64,000 bases of DNA from Streptomyces sp. NBS 14/10. Its GTDB lineage: Bacteria; Actinomycetota; Actinomycetes; Streptomycetales; Streptomycetaceae. Below, piece by piece: positions 54,914 to 63,851 of this stretch (its first letter is position 1; every line of letters begins with the position of its first letter). Under the pieces are notes generated by a model. The model was not told the origin of the DNA. It ran no database searches and saw only the letters and a program-made list of their open reading frames with translations. The stretch spans positions 1 to 64,000 of the forward strand of contig NZ_NCSM01000031.1 of assembly GCF_002224125.1 (NCBI RefSeq). Direction: 5' to 3'. The position numbers and the translations under genes are program-made.

Positions 54914-57900
54914 GGGGCATTGGTATCACCTGGCGACGACATCCGGACCAGTGCAAGGTTCCGGTGTCCCACTCCGCGCGGCGACCGCTCCTCTCCGCGC
55001 CCCAGAAGTTCCTCGCGAGATTCGACCGCCAACTCCATCAGACGCGCGGCCAGTGGCGCCGTCGCCTCCCAGTCCAGCGCCAAGCGCGCCTCAAGCAGCT
55101 GCCTGAGCTCCCGGCGCGCCCGGTTCCGTACGGTGGCGAGCACCAAGAAATGGCTTGGTCGGACCAGGCGAGCGATGTCCTTCACCACATCACGGGTGGC
55201 CTGTCGGACAGCGTCATCAGAGAGATGCGGAACCTGACCGGTCTCCTCGACGGCGGCCTTCAGCAATCGGTAGACCAGCTGCTCCATGCTTGGATCGAGC
55301 TCGGACGCGTCATCCAGGTAACCCCGTTCGACCGCGAGGACGTCGTGTATCAGAGAGATCAAAAGATCGGCGATCCGACCAGCACCATCGTCCGTACGTC
55401 CCGTGATCTTCTCGAGCCGCTCAGCGAACCGCGCGTGCCTCATGGGCTCGGTCCCAAGCCAGCTCCCGATATGTAATTGCAAGGCCACGGTCAGATAGGC
55501 CACCCGCGAGCGGGGATCGCCCTGAGCCATCACCTTTTCCAGAAAGTCCGGAGCGGTGACCTTCGTCGGCGGAATGCCCTGGCGCGTCCGCGCCTGTTCC
55601 ATACGCTGCTCGATCAGGTCATCCACGATGGCACCGCACGAACGCGGCATCAGGTATCGGAAGTCATAGGCATGTCTCCGCCATGCCAGGAACAGCACAA
55701 CACCCAGCCACCCGGCGATCTCCTGGTACTGCTGGCTTTCGAAACCAGGCATCACCGAATTCAGAGTCGCCAGAAATTCCCGCGCGAGTTCCGCGAACTC
55801 CACGTGCACGAGAGGATCGGCCAGCTCGGCAAGAAGATCCTCCCGATACGGCTCGCTGGAGAGCGATGGATTGATACCGCGGGCACGCAGGAAACCGCGA
55901 ATACGCCCGTGGAGTCGCCACAGCGCTTCGCTGGAAGCCCTCCCGGAATCCTTCATCAGAAGGCTTCCGGGAGTTTCCGGTGCACCCAGTACCTCCTCCA
56001 GGTGATCACTGTCGTAGCCGTCAAGTGCCTGGGGGACAGCTGAGCCGGCATCGACGTAGCTCACTACCGGACGCCCGGCCCTTCCCGGCCAGGGCTGTTT
56101 CCGTAACCTCATGATCTGCTGCAGTTCGTCGGCTGTTACCCGTCGGTCGAGGAAGAACATCTGTCCCTCCGGGCTGCTGTCGGCGGAGAGTATCCGCGAG
56201 CACACCACCATGAAGGCCACTTGTGGCGCGACACCGTCGTCCCGCGATCCGCCATGTGCGCCTTCCGGCGCGAAACCATGCGGATCTGCTTCCCAGGAGG
56301 GGTCAGGCTGCCGCCGACGGACCACGTCGGCGATCCCGCGCCGAAAGCTCATCACGTTCGCCTGCTGCCGCCAGGGGGCTGTCCACCGGCGCCATTCAGA
56401 GGGATCGTATCGATTCGACGAGAAGAGCGCCGCCACATCGATCGACCCGAGAACGTGCCGGAATTTCCGGAGCTCCAGCAGTCTCTTTTCGTCTTCGGTC
56501 GCGTATTTGTGAAACTCCGGATCGTACACCAACGTCGGGTCCATGCCGTCAAGTTCAGCAATCAGCCGGTCCCGCGCCTTGAGTAACGCGGCGCGATACC
56601 GGATGGCGGCGAGTCTGGACGCGACCACAACTTGGGCGCCGTGCCCGTCTCGCATGGCGCCCACAGCCCAGCGATTCAGCATATGCGCGGCCTTGGCCTC
56701 GATCACTTCCGGCCGTTCCAGGAATTCTCGGCGGCGGGAATAAACCCGCACGGATTCCTGGGTTGTGGTTGCCCCGGAAGGTTCACCCCCCACCTGGTCC
56801 GCTCTCCGGAGCTCCTTCTCGGCCAGGTGCGTCCCGACGTCGGGCGTCTCACACACGAGAGGGGAGACCACACCATCAGAGATCGCATCGTTCGCCGTAT
56901 AGATGTCGACGTAGTGGCCGAACAGTCCGGTTACGGCCCGCTGCGCGGCCCTCTGGACAGGAGATCCCACGAAACCGAGCAGCGCCGCGTTGGGCAACGC
57001 GGCCAGCAGTGAAACGTATTGCCTGGACACCCGACGAGCGTCATCCACCAGGACGACGATCTGGTGACTGGAGTTCAGCAATGGAGCAAGGCCATGACCT
57101 CCCTGCTCAGCGAGGGCGCTGTCGAAGCCGCTCCACCGCTCCGCGAGAGCGCCCATGGCGTTCAGCTTCTGGATCGTCATCACGACAAGATCAGGTGTGT
57201 CCACCGCCAAGAGCTGAGCCGCCTGCCTCGCCGACGCGGGAACGCGTGCGCTCTCCCTCCAACTGGAGAGGCGTCGTGCCAGCTCCCGGGCTCGCCCAGC
57301 CCGGTTGGTGATCACGACGACCTTGTGTCCGGAGAGTAGGGGATGGGCGCGTAGACGACGGACCATCAGTCCCATGGTCCGGTCGCGCTCCGAGTCCGCG
57401 AAGTGCCACACGATCCCCGCCCGGTTATCCGCCTCCCATCCCGCTTCGGTCGCCCCCCGAAGGCGCTCCGTCAGCACCTCGGCCACGCGGTGGGCAGCCC
57501 GGAATTGCGGATACCGGATGATGAATTTCGTGGGGAGTCCCCGCTCCTGCTCCTCGCTGACACAATTCAGCACGAGGTCCAGCAGGTGCCGGGGACGCAG
57601 CGCTCCGGCGACCAGGTTTTCCCACGGGCGTAAAGTACGTGGTTCCGTACAGCCGAGTTCCGAACACACCTGCTCATCGGTGGCCGGTCGCACGGTCCGC
57701 CACGTCGCGAAGTCCTCCGGCTCCGAGGTCACGGTGCCCAGACGCGCGTCCTCGGCGTCCATGGCCACCAACAGCTGGCCAAAACGCAGGTATGCGGGTG
57801 TCGGCTGGACAGCGCCAGATCCCGCGCAGTTCCTGATCCGGTCGATCAGATAGCCCATGACGCCATGCGCGCCCGGCTCGTACGTGGCGACCACCCACGG

Positions 57901-58404
57901 CAGTCCGTTGACGAACAACACCAGATCCGGGCCGGCCAGGTCCGCCGCGCCCTCTCCGCTGCCCGTCCGCAGAACGCCACGGAAGTCGTTTCCCTCCAGT
58001 GAGGCGTCTTCCCAGTCGACAAGCCGCACCGTCTCCGGGAGGCCGGCGCGCCAACCCGGCAGGGCGCGGGCGGGCAGACCGGCGCGAAGCATGGCGGCCA
58101 CCTCGAAGTTCCCGGCCAGCGCGTATCGAAGGTCTGCCTCCCAGCCGGAGCCTGACACGGTGGTCCACACGGAATCGAGCTGCCGGTCGGTCAGCCATGG
58201 ATTGCCATGTGCGTCACGGTTGATGCGACGTACAGCACGGCGGAAGCACTCCTCGCATACGCCGCCGGCCAGGGCCGCCTCGGAGGGCAGGCACTCGTGG
58301 ACACCCCAGCCCATGGCGGCCAGAAGCCTGACGAGCGGCTTCTCCGCGTGGTCGCGACCTGGTCGCCCCAACCCTGGCCTCCCCTGCCAGCCCACTCCGC
58401 TCAC
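54910..58404 (-). CDS. HsdR-like protein lacking all catalytic motifs (pseudoenzyme)
   Basis: A 1164-aa paralogue of the next gene upstream. It aligns from end to end (LPGWRAGLPETVRLVDWE, PDLVLFVNGLPWVV, GHKVVVIT, the PPTKVTAPDFLEKVMAQGDP stretch), yet each active site is changed: nuclease ExK reads ATY (about 173–175), the P-loop GSGKS reads DSERD (337–341), DEAH reads DDAR (454–457), GFTGTP reads GFVGSP, and the motif VI Arg cluster ARTNRP is lost. The reading frame is intact, so it is under selection for structure. The GTG at 58404 has GAAGG about 9 nt upstream; a TTG at 58413 is an alternative. It lies 68 nt after the intact paralogue and 4-nt overlaps the metallopeptidase gene. Could regulate or replace a subunit of the intact protein. 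Confidence 0.9.
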   Translation of the reverse strand: MSGVGWQGRPGLGRPGRDHAEKPLVRLLAAMGWGVHECLPSEAALAGGVCEECFRRAVRRINRDAHGNPWLTDRQLDSVWTTVSGSGWEADLRYALAGNFEVAAMLRAGLPARALPGWRAGLPETVRLVDWEDASLEGNDFRGVLRTGSGEGAADLAGPDLVLFVNGLPWVVATYEPGAHGVMGYLIDRIRNCAGSGAVQPTPAYLRFGQLLVAMDAEDARLGTVTSEPEDFATWRTVRPATDEQVCSELGCTEPRTLRPWENLVAGALRPRHLLDLVLNCVSEEQERGLPTKFIIRYPQFRAAHRVAEVLTERLRGATEAGWEADNRAGIVWHFADSERDRTMGLMVRRLRAHPLLSGHKVVVITNRAGRARELARRLSSWRESARVPASARQAAQLLAVDTPDLVVMTIQKLNAMGALAERWSGFDSALAEQGGHGLAPLLNSSHQIVVLVDDARRVSRQYVSLLAALPNAALLGFVGSPVQRAAQRAVTGLFGHYVDIYTANDAISDGVVSPLVCETPDVGTHLAEKELRRADQVGGEPSGATTTQESVRVYSRRREFLERPEVIEAKAAHMLNRWAVGAMRDGHGAQVVVASRLAAIRYRAALLKARDRLIAELDGMDPTLVYDPEFHKYATEDEKRLLELRKFRHVLGSIDVAALFSSNRYDPSEWRRWTAPWRQQANVMSFRRGIADVVRRRQPDPSWEADPHGFAPEGAHGGSRDDGVAPQVAFMVVCSRILSADSSPEGQMFFLDRRVTADELQQIMRLRKQPWPGRAGRPVVSYVDAGSAVPQALDGYDSDHLEEVLGAPETPGSLLMKDSGRASSEALWRLHGRIRGFLRARGINPSLSSEPYREDLLAELADPLVHVEFAELAREFLATLNSVMPGFESQQYQEIAGWLGVVLFLAWRRHAYDFRYLMPRSCGAIVDDLIEQRMEQARTRQGIPPTKVTAPDFLEKVMAQGDPRSRVAYLTVALQLHIGSWLGTEPMRHARFAERLEKITGRTDDGAGRIADLLISLIHDVLAVERGYLDDASELDPSMEQLVYRLLKAAVEETGQVPHLSDDAVRQATRDVVKDIARLVRPSHFLVLATVRNRARRELRQLLEARLALDWEATAPLAARLMELAVESREELLGRGEERSPRGVGHRNLALVRMSSPGDTNAP

Positions 58405-58472
58405 TCGTGACAACCTTCAGGGGCGAAGCGGAAGAACACTACCCAATCCGATGGGACGACGATTCAGCGCTG

Positions 58473-61400
58473 TCAATGTGATCCGTAGCGCAGAAAATCT
58501 TCACGCCTGCTGAGAGCCAGATCCAGCAGCTGGCCGGCGAGAGGCCCGGTCACATCCCAATCCAGCGAGAAGCGCTCCTCCAACCGCTGCCTGAGCTCCT
58601 TGCGCACCCGGTTCTGCGCGGCGGGGAGCGTGGGGAACTGGGGAGGCCGCACGAGTTCCGCTATGTCGGCTGAGAGAATCTGAGCGGCCCACATCAGATC
58701 GACACCGTCAGGCCCCGGCACCTGTCCGGCCTCCTCGAGCGCCCGCTTCAGAGTCCGGTAGACCGGGCCTTCCGTCCACGGGTCGAGGCGAGGGCCGTCA
58801 TTGTCCGTCGCCTCCCCCTCGTGGGCTCCGACCTCGGTCACCAGCTCGGCCATCGCGGAAGCCGCGCTCTCGAAGTCCTCGGCCATGCTCTGGACGATCT
58901 TTTCCAGCCGGGCGCTGAACCGCTCGTACACCACCGGGTCGGAACGGAGCCGGGCGGTGATGTGCAGCCGCAGCGATCCCGCCATGTACGACGTCCGGGC
59001 CCGTGGATCGGTGTTCGCCCGGACCTTCTCCATGAAGTCCGGCTCGGTGATCTTCACTGGGGGTATCCGCGTCTGGATCCCCGACACCGTCAGGTGACGT
59101 GAGATCAGTCCTCGGACCTTGGCGCCATAGCGGCGCGGGCTGAACTGGTCGTGCCCGTCCAGATACCGCCGCCGGACCAGGTACTGGACCGTACCGAGCC
59201 GCCGGGCGATGTCCTCGTACTTCAGTGCCTCCGGCCGGGGCAGTACCGCGTTGAGCGCGGTGAGGAAGTCCCGTACGAGACTGTCGAACTCCGCTCGCAG
59301 CAGCGGGTCGGCGAGCTCCGCCAGCAGATCCTCACTCTGTCGGTCGTCCGTGAGCGAGCCGCCGCGATGAGTGGTCACGAAACCCTGGACCTTGGTGTGC
59401 AGATCCCGCAGGAGCTCGTCGGCGGCGGCGTCCGTCTGCAACCAAGGCCGCTCGGACGTCGGCTGCTCGCCCCGGTAGTCCTCCTGAAGGTGCTCAACGG
59501 TGGGCTGCTGGTAGCCGTACACCTCGCGCAGATGCGCCGTGTCGTACTCCCCTAGCGCCTTGCCCAGCTCGGGGCCGATGCCGACGTAGTCGACCACCTG
59601 GCCCCACTCCTTCGCGGGATACGGGCGGTTGGTACGGGCGATGGCCTGGAGCAGTTCGACACCCGAGATCGCGCGGTCGAGGTAGAGCACCTGCTCCACC
59701 GGGGCGTCGAAGCCGGTGAGCAGCATCGACTTCACGACCAGGAAAGCCAGGGGTTCTGAGATCTCGGCGGCCTCGGAGGCCTTCGAGGCCTCCGCCTCCT
59801 TCCGCTCCTCCGCCGTCTCCGCCGTCGGCTTCTCCTGATGCCAGGCCTCGCCGACCGCCGTGCCACCGCCCGCCTCCGGGCCCGGGTTCCACGACGGGGC
59901 CCCATGGGTTTCCGCTTCCCACGGCTCTCCGGGCGCTTGTCCCCGTACGGCGCCGGTGCCGCGCTTGAACCGCTCGATGTGGTCCTGCTGATGGGATCTG
60001 GCGGTCCACGTCCGCCACTCCTTGGGATCCTTGCGTCCGGACGTCGCCTCGGAGATCACCACGGCCGCGTCGATCGAGGCCAGGAGAGCTCGGTGCGGCA
60101 GCAGATAGATCAGTTCTTGCTGCTCATCGGTCAGGTACTCATGGGCCATCGGGTCGTACAGCAGATCCGGCTCGATGGCCTCCAGCTCGGCCAGCAGCCC
60201 GTCCCGCGCCGCGAGCAGCGCCTCGCGATAGCGCACCGCGGCAAGCCGGGAGACCGTCACGACCTGGGCGCCGAACCCGTCCGGCATGGCCGTCTTGGCC
60301 CAGTGCCGCAGCATGTGCGCGGCCTTCGCGGCGATCACGCTGTGCGCTTCCAGTATCTCCTTGCGGCGGGCGAAGCGGCGCAGCACCTTCTCCCGCCGCT
60401 CGGGATCGGCGGGCACCTGCGCGTCGAACTCCGCGTCCAGCACGGCCTGCCGCACCACCTCCATCGGCACGCTGTACGCCTCGTAGCGCACCGGCACGAC
60501 GGCACCGTCCGCCTCGGCGTCGCGCAGGGTGTAGGTGTCGGCGAAGTCGCCGAAGATCTCCCGGGTGCGCTTGGCCGCGCCGCTGATGATCGGGGTGCCC
60601 GTGAACCCCACCATCGCGGCGTTCGGCAGCATCGCCCGCAGCCGGGCGTGCTGCCAGCTGCCGTGCGAGCGGTGTGCCTCGTCGACGAGGACGACGATCT
60701 CGTGGCCGGGGTTCGCCACCCGGTTGTGGATCCTCTGTTCCTCCGGGCTCTCGCTGAGCTTCTCCTCGCTGCCGTCGTCCGCGTCGTCGTCCTTGCGGGC
60801 CTTCTGGATCGTCACCAGGACCAGGTCGGGCACATCGACGGCCAGGTACTGGCGGGCCTGGTTCACGTTGGACGAACGGTGCACGCTCTCGTCACTCGCG
60901 CTGACCAGGCTGCCGGTGATCTGCCGCTCCAGATCGATCCGGTCGGTGATCACCACGACTTTGTGCCCGGCGAGCTCCGGGTCGCTGCGCAGGCACCGAA
61001 CCAGAAAGGCCATGGTCAGGCTCTTGCCGGAGCCCTGGGTGTGCCAGACCACCCCGGCCCGGTGGCCCGGGTCCCTGTCTGCCGCCAGCGTCCGCTTACG
61101 GGCCTTGAGCGTGCGCGCCAACTCGTGCACGGCGCGGAACTGGGGGTAGCGGGCGACCAGCTTGACCGTACGAGGCCCCTGACCGGCGGTCGTGGTGAAG
61201 TCCCGTACGAGGGAGAGCAGATGGCCAGGCCGCAGCACCCCGGCGACCAGCACCTCCTGCGCGGTCAGCTCATGCTTCCTGTCCGGCTTTCCCACCTCGC
61301 CGCGTACCTGCGCCTCGGTGGCGGGCGCGACCGTACGCCAGCAGGCGAAGTGTTGCGGTTCGGCGGTGACCGTGCCGAGCTGAGCACTCTCGCGGTCGGT

Positions 61401-62039
61401 GCCGATCAGGATCTGCCCGAAGCGGACGAATTCCGCCACGGAGGCCTCTGCCGCAGCCCCCGCCGCGTTGAGCACCTGGTCGACCGCGAGGTCAAGCCCC
61501 AGGGGCGAGGGTGCCTTGCACTCGATGACCACCCAGGGCAAGCCGTTGACGAACAACACCAGGTCGGGGGTGAGCGCGCCCGCCCCGCGTCGCTCGACCC
61601 GGAACTGCGAGACGGCGAGGAAGTCGTTGCCGAGGTTGAACTCGCCGTCCCAGTCGACCAGCCGGACCGTCTCCGGCAGCTCCTTGCGCCAGCCCGGCAG
61701 GATACGAGACGGAATCCCGTTGCGGAGCAGGTCGGTCACGGCGAGGCTCCCGGCCACGCCGCGTTCGGCATAGCCGGGGGCGGTACCGAGGACGATGGCG
61801 AGAATCTGGTTCAGCTGGGCGTCATTGAGCCAGGGCTCGCCACCGGGGCCGGGATTGATACGGCGTACGACCTCGCGGAACCGGTCTTCGTAGACGACCT
61901 GGGTGAAACTGTCGCGTCGGCTGTCCTCGGGATGGTGAGCGGGTTCGCCGGGTGAGGCGCCCTGGAGATGTTCCCATCCCATGGCGACCAACTGCCCGAT
62001 CAGCGGCCGCTCCACCATCTCGTACTCCGGCTGCCCCAC
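58473..62039 (-). CDS. Type I restriction HsdR-like nuclease/translocase (orphan)
   Basis: A 1188-aa protein. N-terminal PD-(D/E)xK nuclease: PDLVLFVNGLPWVVIECKAP (D159, E173, K175); SF2 helicase domains with Walker A HTQGSGKSLTM (about 336–340), LVDEAHRSHG (453), GFTGTP (478), LTGFDAPVEQVLYLDR and QAIARTNRPYP (motif VI). Everything needed for ATP-dependent translocation and cleavage is there. No hsdM or hsdS lies within the window. A charged insert (EKPTAETAEERKEAEASKAS) separates helicase domains. The GTG at 62039 has GGAGAG 8 nt upstream; an ATG at 62018 and a GTG at 62123 are alternatives. Confidence 0.9.
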   Translation of the reverse strand: MGQPEYEMVERPLIGQLVAMGWEHLQGASPGEPAHHPEDSRRDSFTQVVYEDRFREVVRRINPGPGGEPWLNDAQLNQILAIVLGTAPGYAERGVAGSLAVTDLLRNGIPSRILPGWRKELPETVRLVDWDGEFNLGNDFLAVSQFRVERRGAGALTPDLVLFVNGLPWVVIECKAPSPLGLDLAVDQVLNAAGAAAEASVAEFVRFGQILIGTDRESAQLGTVTAEPQHFACWRTVAPATEAQVRGEVGKPDRKHELTAQEVLVAGVLRPGHLLSLVRDFTTTAGQGPRTVKLVARYPQFRAVHELARTLKARKRTLAADRDPGHRAGVVWHTQGSGKSLTMAFLVRCLRSDPELAGHKVVVITDRIDLERQITGSLVSASDESVHRSSNVNQARQYLAVDVPDLVLVTIQKARKDDDADDGSEEKLSESPEEQRIHNRVANPGHEIVVLVDEAHRSHGSWQHARLRAMLPNAAMVGFTGTPIISGAAKRTREIFGDFADTYTLRDAEADGAVVPVRYEAYSVPMEVVRQAVLDAEFDAQVPADPERREKVLRRFARRKEILEAHSVIAAKAAHMLRHWAKTAMPDGFGAQVVTVSRLAAVRYREALLAARDGLLAELEAIEPDLLYDPMAHEYLTDEQQELIYLLPHRALLASIDAAVVISEATSGRKDPKEWRTWTARSHQQDHIERFKRGTGAVRGQAPGEPWEAETHGAPSWNPGPEAGGGTAVGEAWHQEKPTAETAEERKEAEASKASEAAEISEPLAFLVVKSMLLTGFDAPVEQVLYLDRAISGVELLQAIARTNRPYPAKEWGQVVDYVGIGPELGKALGEYDTAHLREVYGYQQPTVEHLQEDYRGEQPTSERPWLQTDAAADELLRDLHTKVQGFVTTHRGGSLTDDRQSEDLLAELADPLLRAEFDSLVRDFLTALNAVLPRPEALKYEDIARRLGTVQYLVRRRYLDGHDQFSPRRYGAKVRGLISRHLTVSGIQTRIPPVKITEPDFMEKVRANTDPRARTSYMAGSLRLHITARLRSDPVVYERFSARLEKIVQSMAEDFESAASAMAELVTEVGAHEGEATDNDGPRLDPWTEGPVYRTLKRALEEAGQVPGPDGVDLMWAAQILSADIAELVRPPQFPTLPAAQNRVRKELRQRLEERFSLDWDVTGPLAGQLLDLALSRREDFLRYGSH

Positions 62040-62226
62040 TACCGGTCTCTCCCCGCCGCCGTCTCGTTCGCCCGTCGCGCCGTACGTCCCGCACGTCTCC
62101 CTGGAGACAAGTACCCGGAACACTACCCCTGGTTGGGGCCGATCCGCAGGAGTGGCACGACGGTTGGCGACGGTGGCCGGGGTGGGTGTGGCGGCAGGCC
62201 TTCGAGTCAGCCCGGGGCAGCCCCCA
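62040..62226. promoter_or_regulatory. Upstream region of the HsdR unit
   Basis: 187 bp between the HsdR-like start and the stop of the ATPase gene; both genes are on the minus strand. It should hold the HsdR promoter. GGTTGGGGCC and GGGGTGGGTG tracts are visible; no clear operator or terminator. Confidence 0.3.
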
Positions 62227-62688
62227 TTAGGCAGCGAGCGCCGGAGCCGGCACCGGCGGGGGCCCGCTCCAGGACAGCTCGAACCACAGCGTCTTGCCGC
62301 CGAGCCCGAACGGCTCCTCCCCGATGGCGCAGCCGCCCCATCGGTCAGCGAGAACGTCGAGAATGAACAGCCCGCGGCCGCTGTCCAGATCCTCCGACGG
62401 CTTGAGCGGCTCGGGCAGCTCCGGGTTGGCGTCCGTGACGCTGACCCGGAGGACGGGGTGCAGCCAGCGGAGCCGTACGGAGGCGCAGTTGTCGGAGTAC
62501 CGGACGGAGTTGGTGGTCAGCTCGGTCGTCAACAGTGACGCCTGCTCGACGAGTTCACGCAGGCCGTGCGCCGTCAGTACGGCGTGCAGGGTGGCCCGTA
62601 CGATCCCGGGGCCGCGGGGGTCTCGGGGGAAGCGGAGTTCGTACTCCCAGGGCTCGGTGAACAGCAGCGGTGGCGGAAACGGGGTCAC
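62227..62688 (-). CDS. RsbW-like ATP-binding (HATPase) protein
   Basis: A 153-aa GHKL ATPase of the anti-sigma/serine-kinase type common in Streptomyces. N box LLTTELTTNSVRYSDNCASV (Glu and Asn), G1 box VTDANPELPEPL (D) and GRGLFILDVLADRWG (G-rich). Start: the GTG at 62688 with GGAGG 7 nt upstream; earlier in-frame starts have no SD. It may pair with the neighbouring XRE/DUF397 proteins, as these three types often cluster. Confidence 0.9.
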   Translation of the reverse strand: MTPFPPPLLFTEPWEYELRFPRDPRGPGIVRATLHAVLTAHGLRELVEQASLLTTELTTNSVRYSDNCASVRLRWLHPVLRVSVTDANPELPEPLKPSEDLDSGRGLFILDVLADRWGGCAIGEEPFGLGGKTLWFELSWSGPPPVPAPALAA

Positions 62689-62993
62689 GCGGCACCTCCG
62701 GTGGCGGTGTTCGTTCGCGGTACGTGGTTTCTCTTGCGGTACGTGGGTGTGGGGCCGCTCGTTGGCTCTGGATGTCCGTGCCGCAACGGTGTCAGTGCCG
62801 TTCGCCCTCCCGGGCAGGGGGAACGGTGCGCTTCCGTCGCGGGGCGGCGGCGCGGGGCGAGTGGCCTGCCTCACACCGTAAGCCCATTCACATAACCCGT
62901 GGTACCAACTTAATCAGAACGGGTGAACCGTTCGGATTTCCTCGCCGCGTGCCCCTCAGCTCGGCAAACTGTGCGCGTAGAAGGAGAGGACAT
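62689..62993. promoter_or_regulatory. 305-bp divergent region between ATPase and XRE genes
   Basis: No gene seen. AACGGGTGAACCGTT (62926–62940 approximately) has AACGG/CCGTT arms and lies about 55–70 bp before the XRE start, a candidate XRE-binding site. A -10-like TAATCAG lies just upstream (62910 area). The remaining GC-rich part near 62700–62870 shows no other structure. Confidence 0.45.
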
Positions 62994-63848
62994 ATGGCAC
63001 CTAAGCAAGCACCCACTGTCCGCCAGCGCAGGTTGGGGGCTGAGCTGCGACGACTCCGCGAGGAGGCGGGCATGTCCGCGCCGACAGCCGGCGGGCTGCT
63101 GGGGACCGACCGAACGATGATCTCCAACATCGAGTCTGGCCGCTTCGGCATCAGCGAGGAGCGCCTGCGGCGGCTCGCCAGCATCTACCAGTGCGACGAC
63201 CCAGCGCTCATCGACGCTCTGACCGAGATGACCGGGAGGCGCAAGCCAGGTTGGTGGGAGGAGTACCGGGGCAAGATCCCACCCGGTTTTCTGGACGTCT
63301 CTGAGATCGAGCACCATGCTGTGCGGCTACGGACTGTTCAGACCGCCCACCTGCCCGGGCTCTTCCAAACCGAGGAGCATGCGCGTGCGGTGTTCGATCT
63401 CTTTCTGCCACCGCTGCCTCGCCTGGAGGTGGAGTTGCGCGTGGCCCACCGCCTCACCCGGCAGTCGGTGTTGCTGGGCGACAAGCCCGTCCCGTACGTG
63501 GGCGTGATCCATGAGGCGGCACTGAGGATGCAACTCGGCGGTAGGACGGCCGCCCGCGCACAGCTCGAACACTTGCTGAATACAAGCGACCGTGAAAATG
63601 TCACCATCGTCGTGATCCCTTTTGAGGCGGGCGGCTACCCGCTCATGGGGGACTCGTCCGTCCTTTACGCCGAGGCGCCGAACCAACGCCTGGACACCGT
63701 GCACATGGACTCACCCACTGGTGCGGTGTTCATCGACTCGCCAACCCAGCTGGCACACTTCCGAACCCGACTGGACTTGGCCGAGGAGGTGGCGCTGACG
63801 CCGGAGAGGTCGAGAGACTTCATCCGAGCAATCGCCAAAGAGCTATGA
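62994..63848 (+). CDS. XRE-family regulator with DUF5753
   Basis: A 284-aa protein. HTH at about 8–65 (RRLGAELRRLREEAGMSAPTAGGLLG, SNIESGRFGISEERLRRLAS) and DUF5753 at about 95–280 (AVRLRTVQTAHLPGLFQTEEHA, NVTIVVIPFEAGGYPLMGDS). GGAGAGG precedes the ATG by 4 nt. It is almost always followed by a DUF397 gene, as here; the pair resembles the BldB/WhiJ-type regulatory systems of Streptomyces, where a DUF397 protein binds an XRE regulator. Confidence 0.93.
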   Translation: MAPKQAPTVRQRRLGAELRRLREEAGMSAPTAGGLLGTDRTMISNIESGRFGISEERLRRLASIYQCDDPALIDALTEMTGRRKPGWWEEYRGKIPPGFLDVSEIEHHAVRLRTVQTAHLPGLFQTEEHARAVFDLFLPPLPRLEVELRVAHRLTRQSVLLGDKPVPYVGVIHEAALRMQLGGRTAARAQLEHLLNTSDRENVTIVVIPFEAGGYPLMGDSSVLYAEAPNQRLDTVHMDSPTGAVFIDSPTQLAHFRTRLDLAEEVALTPERSRDFIRAIAKEL

Positions 63849-63851
63849 AAG

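Noticed and set aside
54170..62039. Complete type I restriction–modification locus
   Set aside because: No methyltransferase or specificity subunit is visible in the window; only HsdR-like proteins are present.
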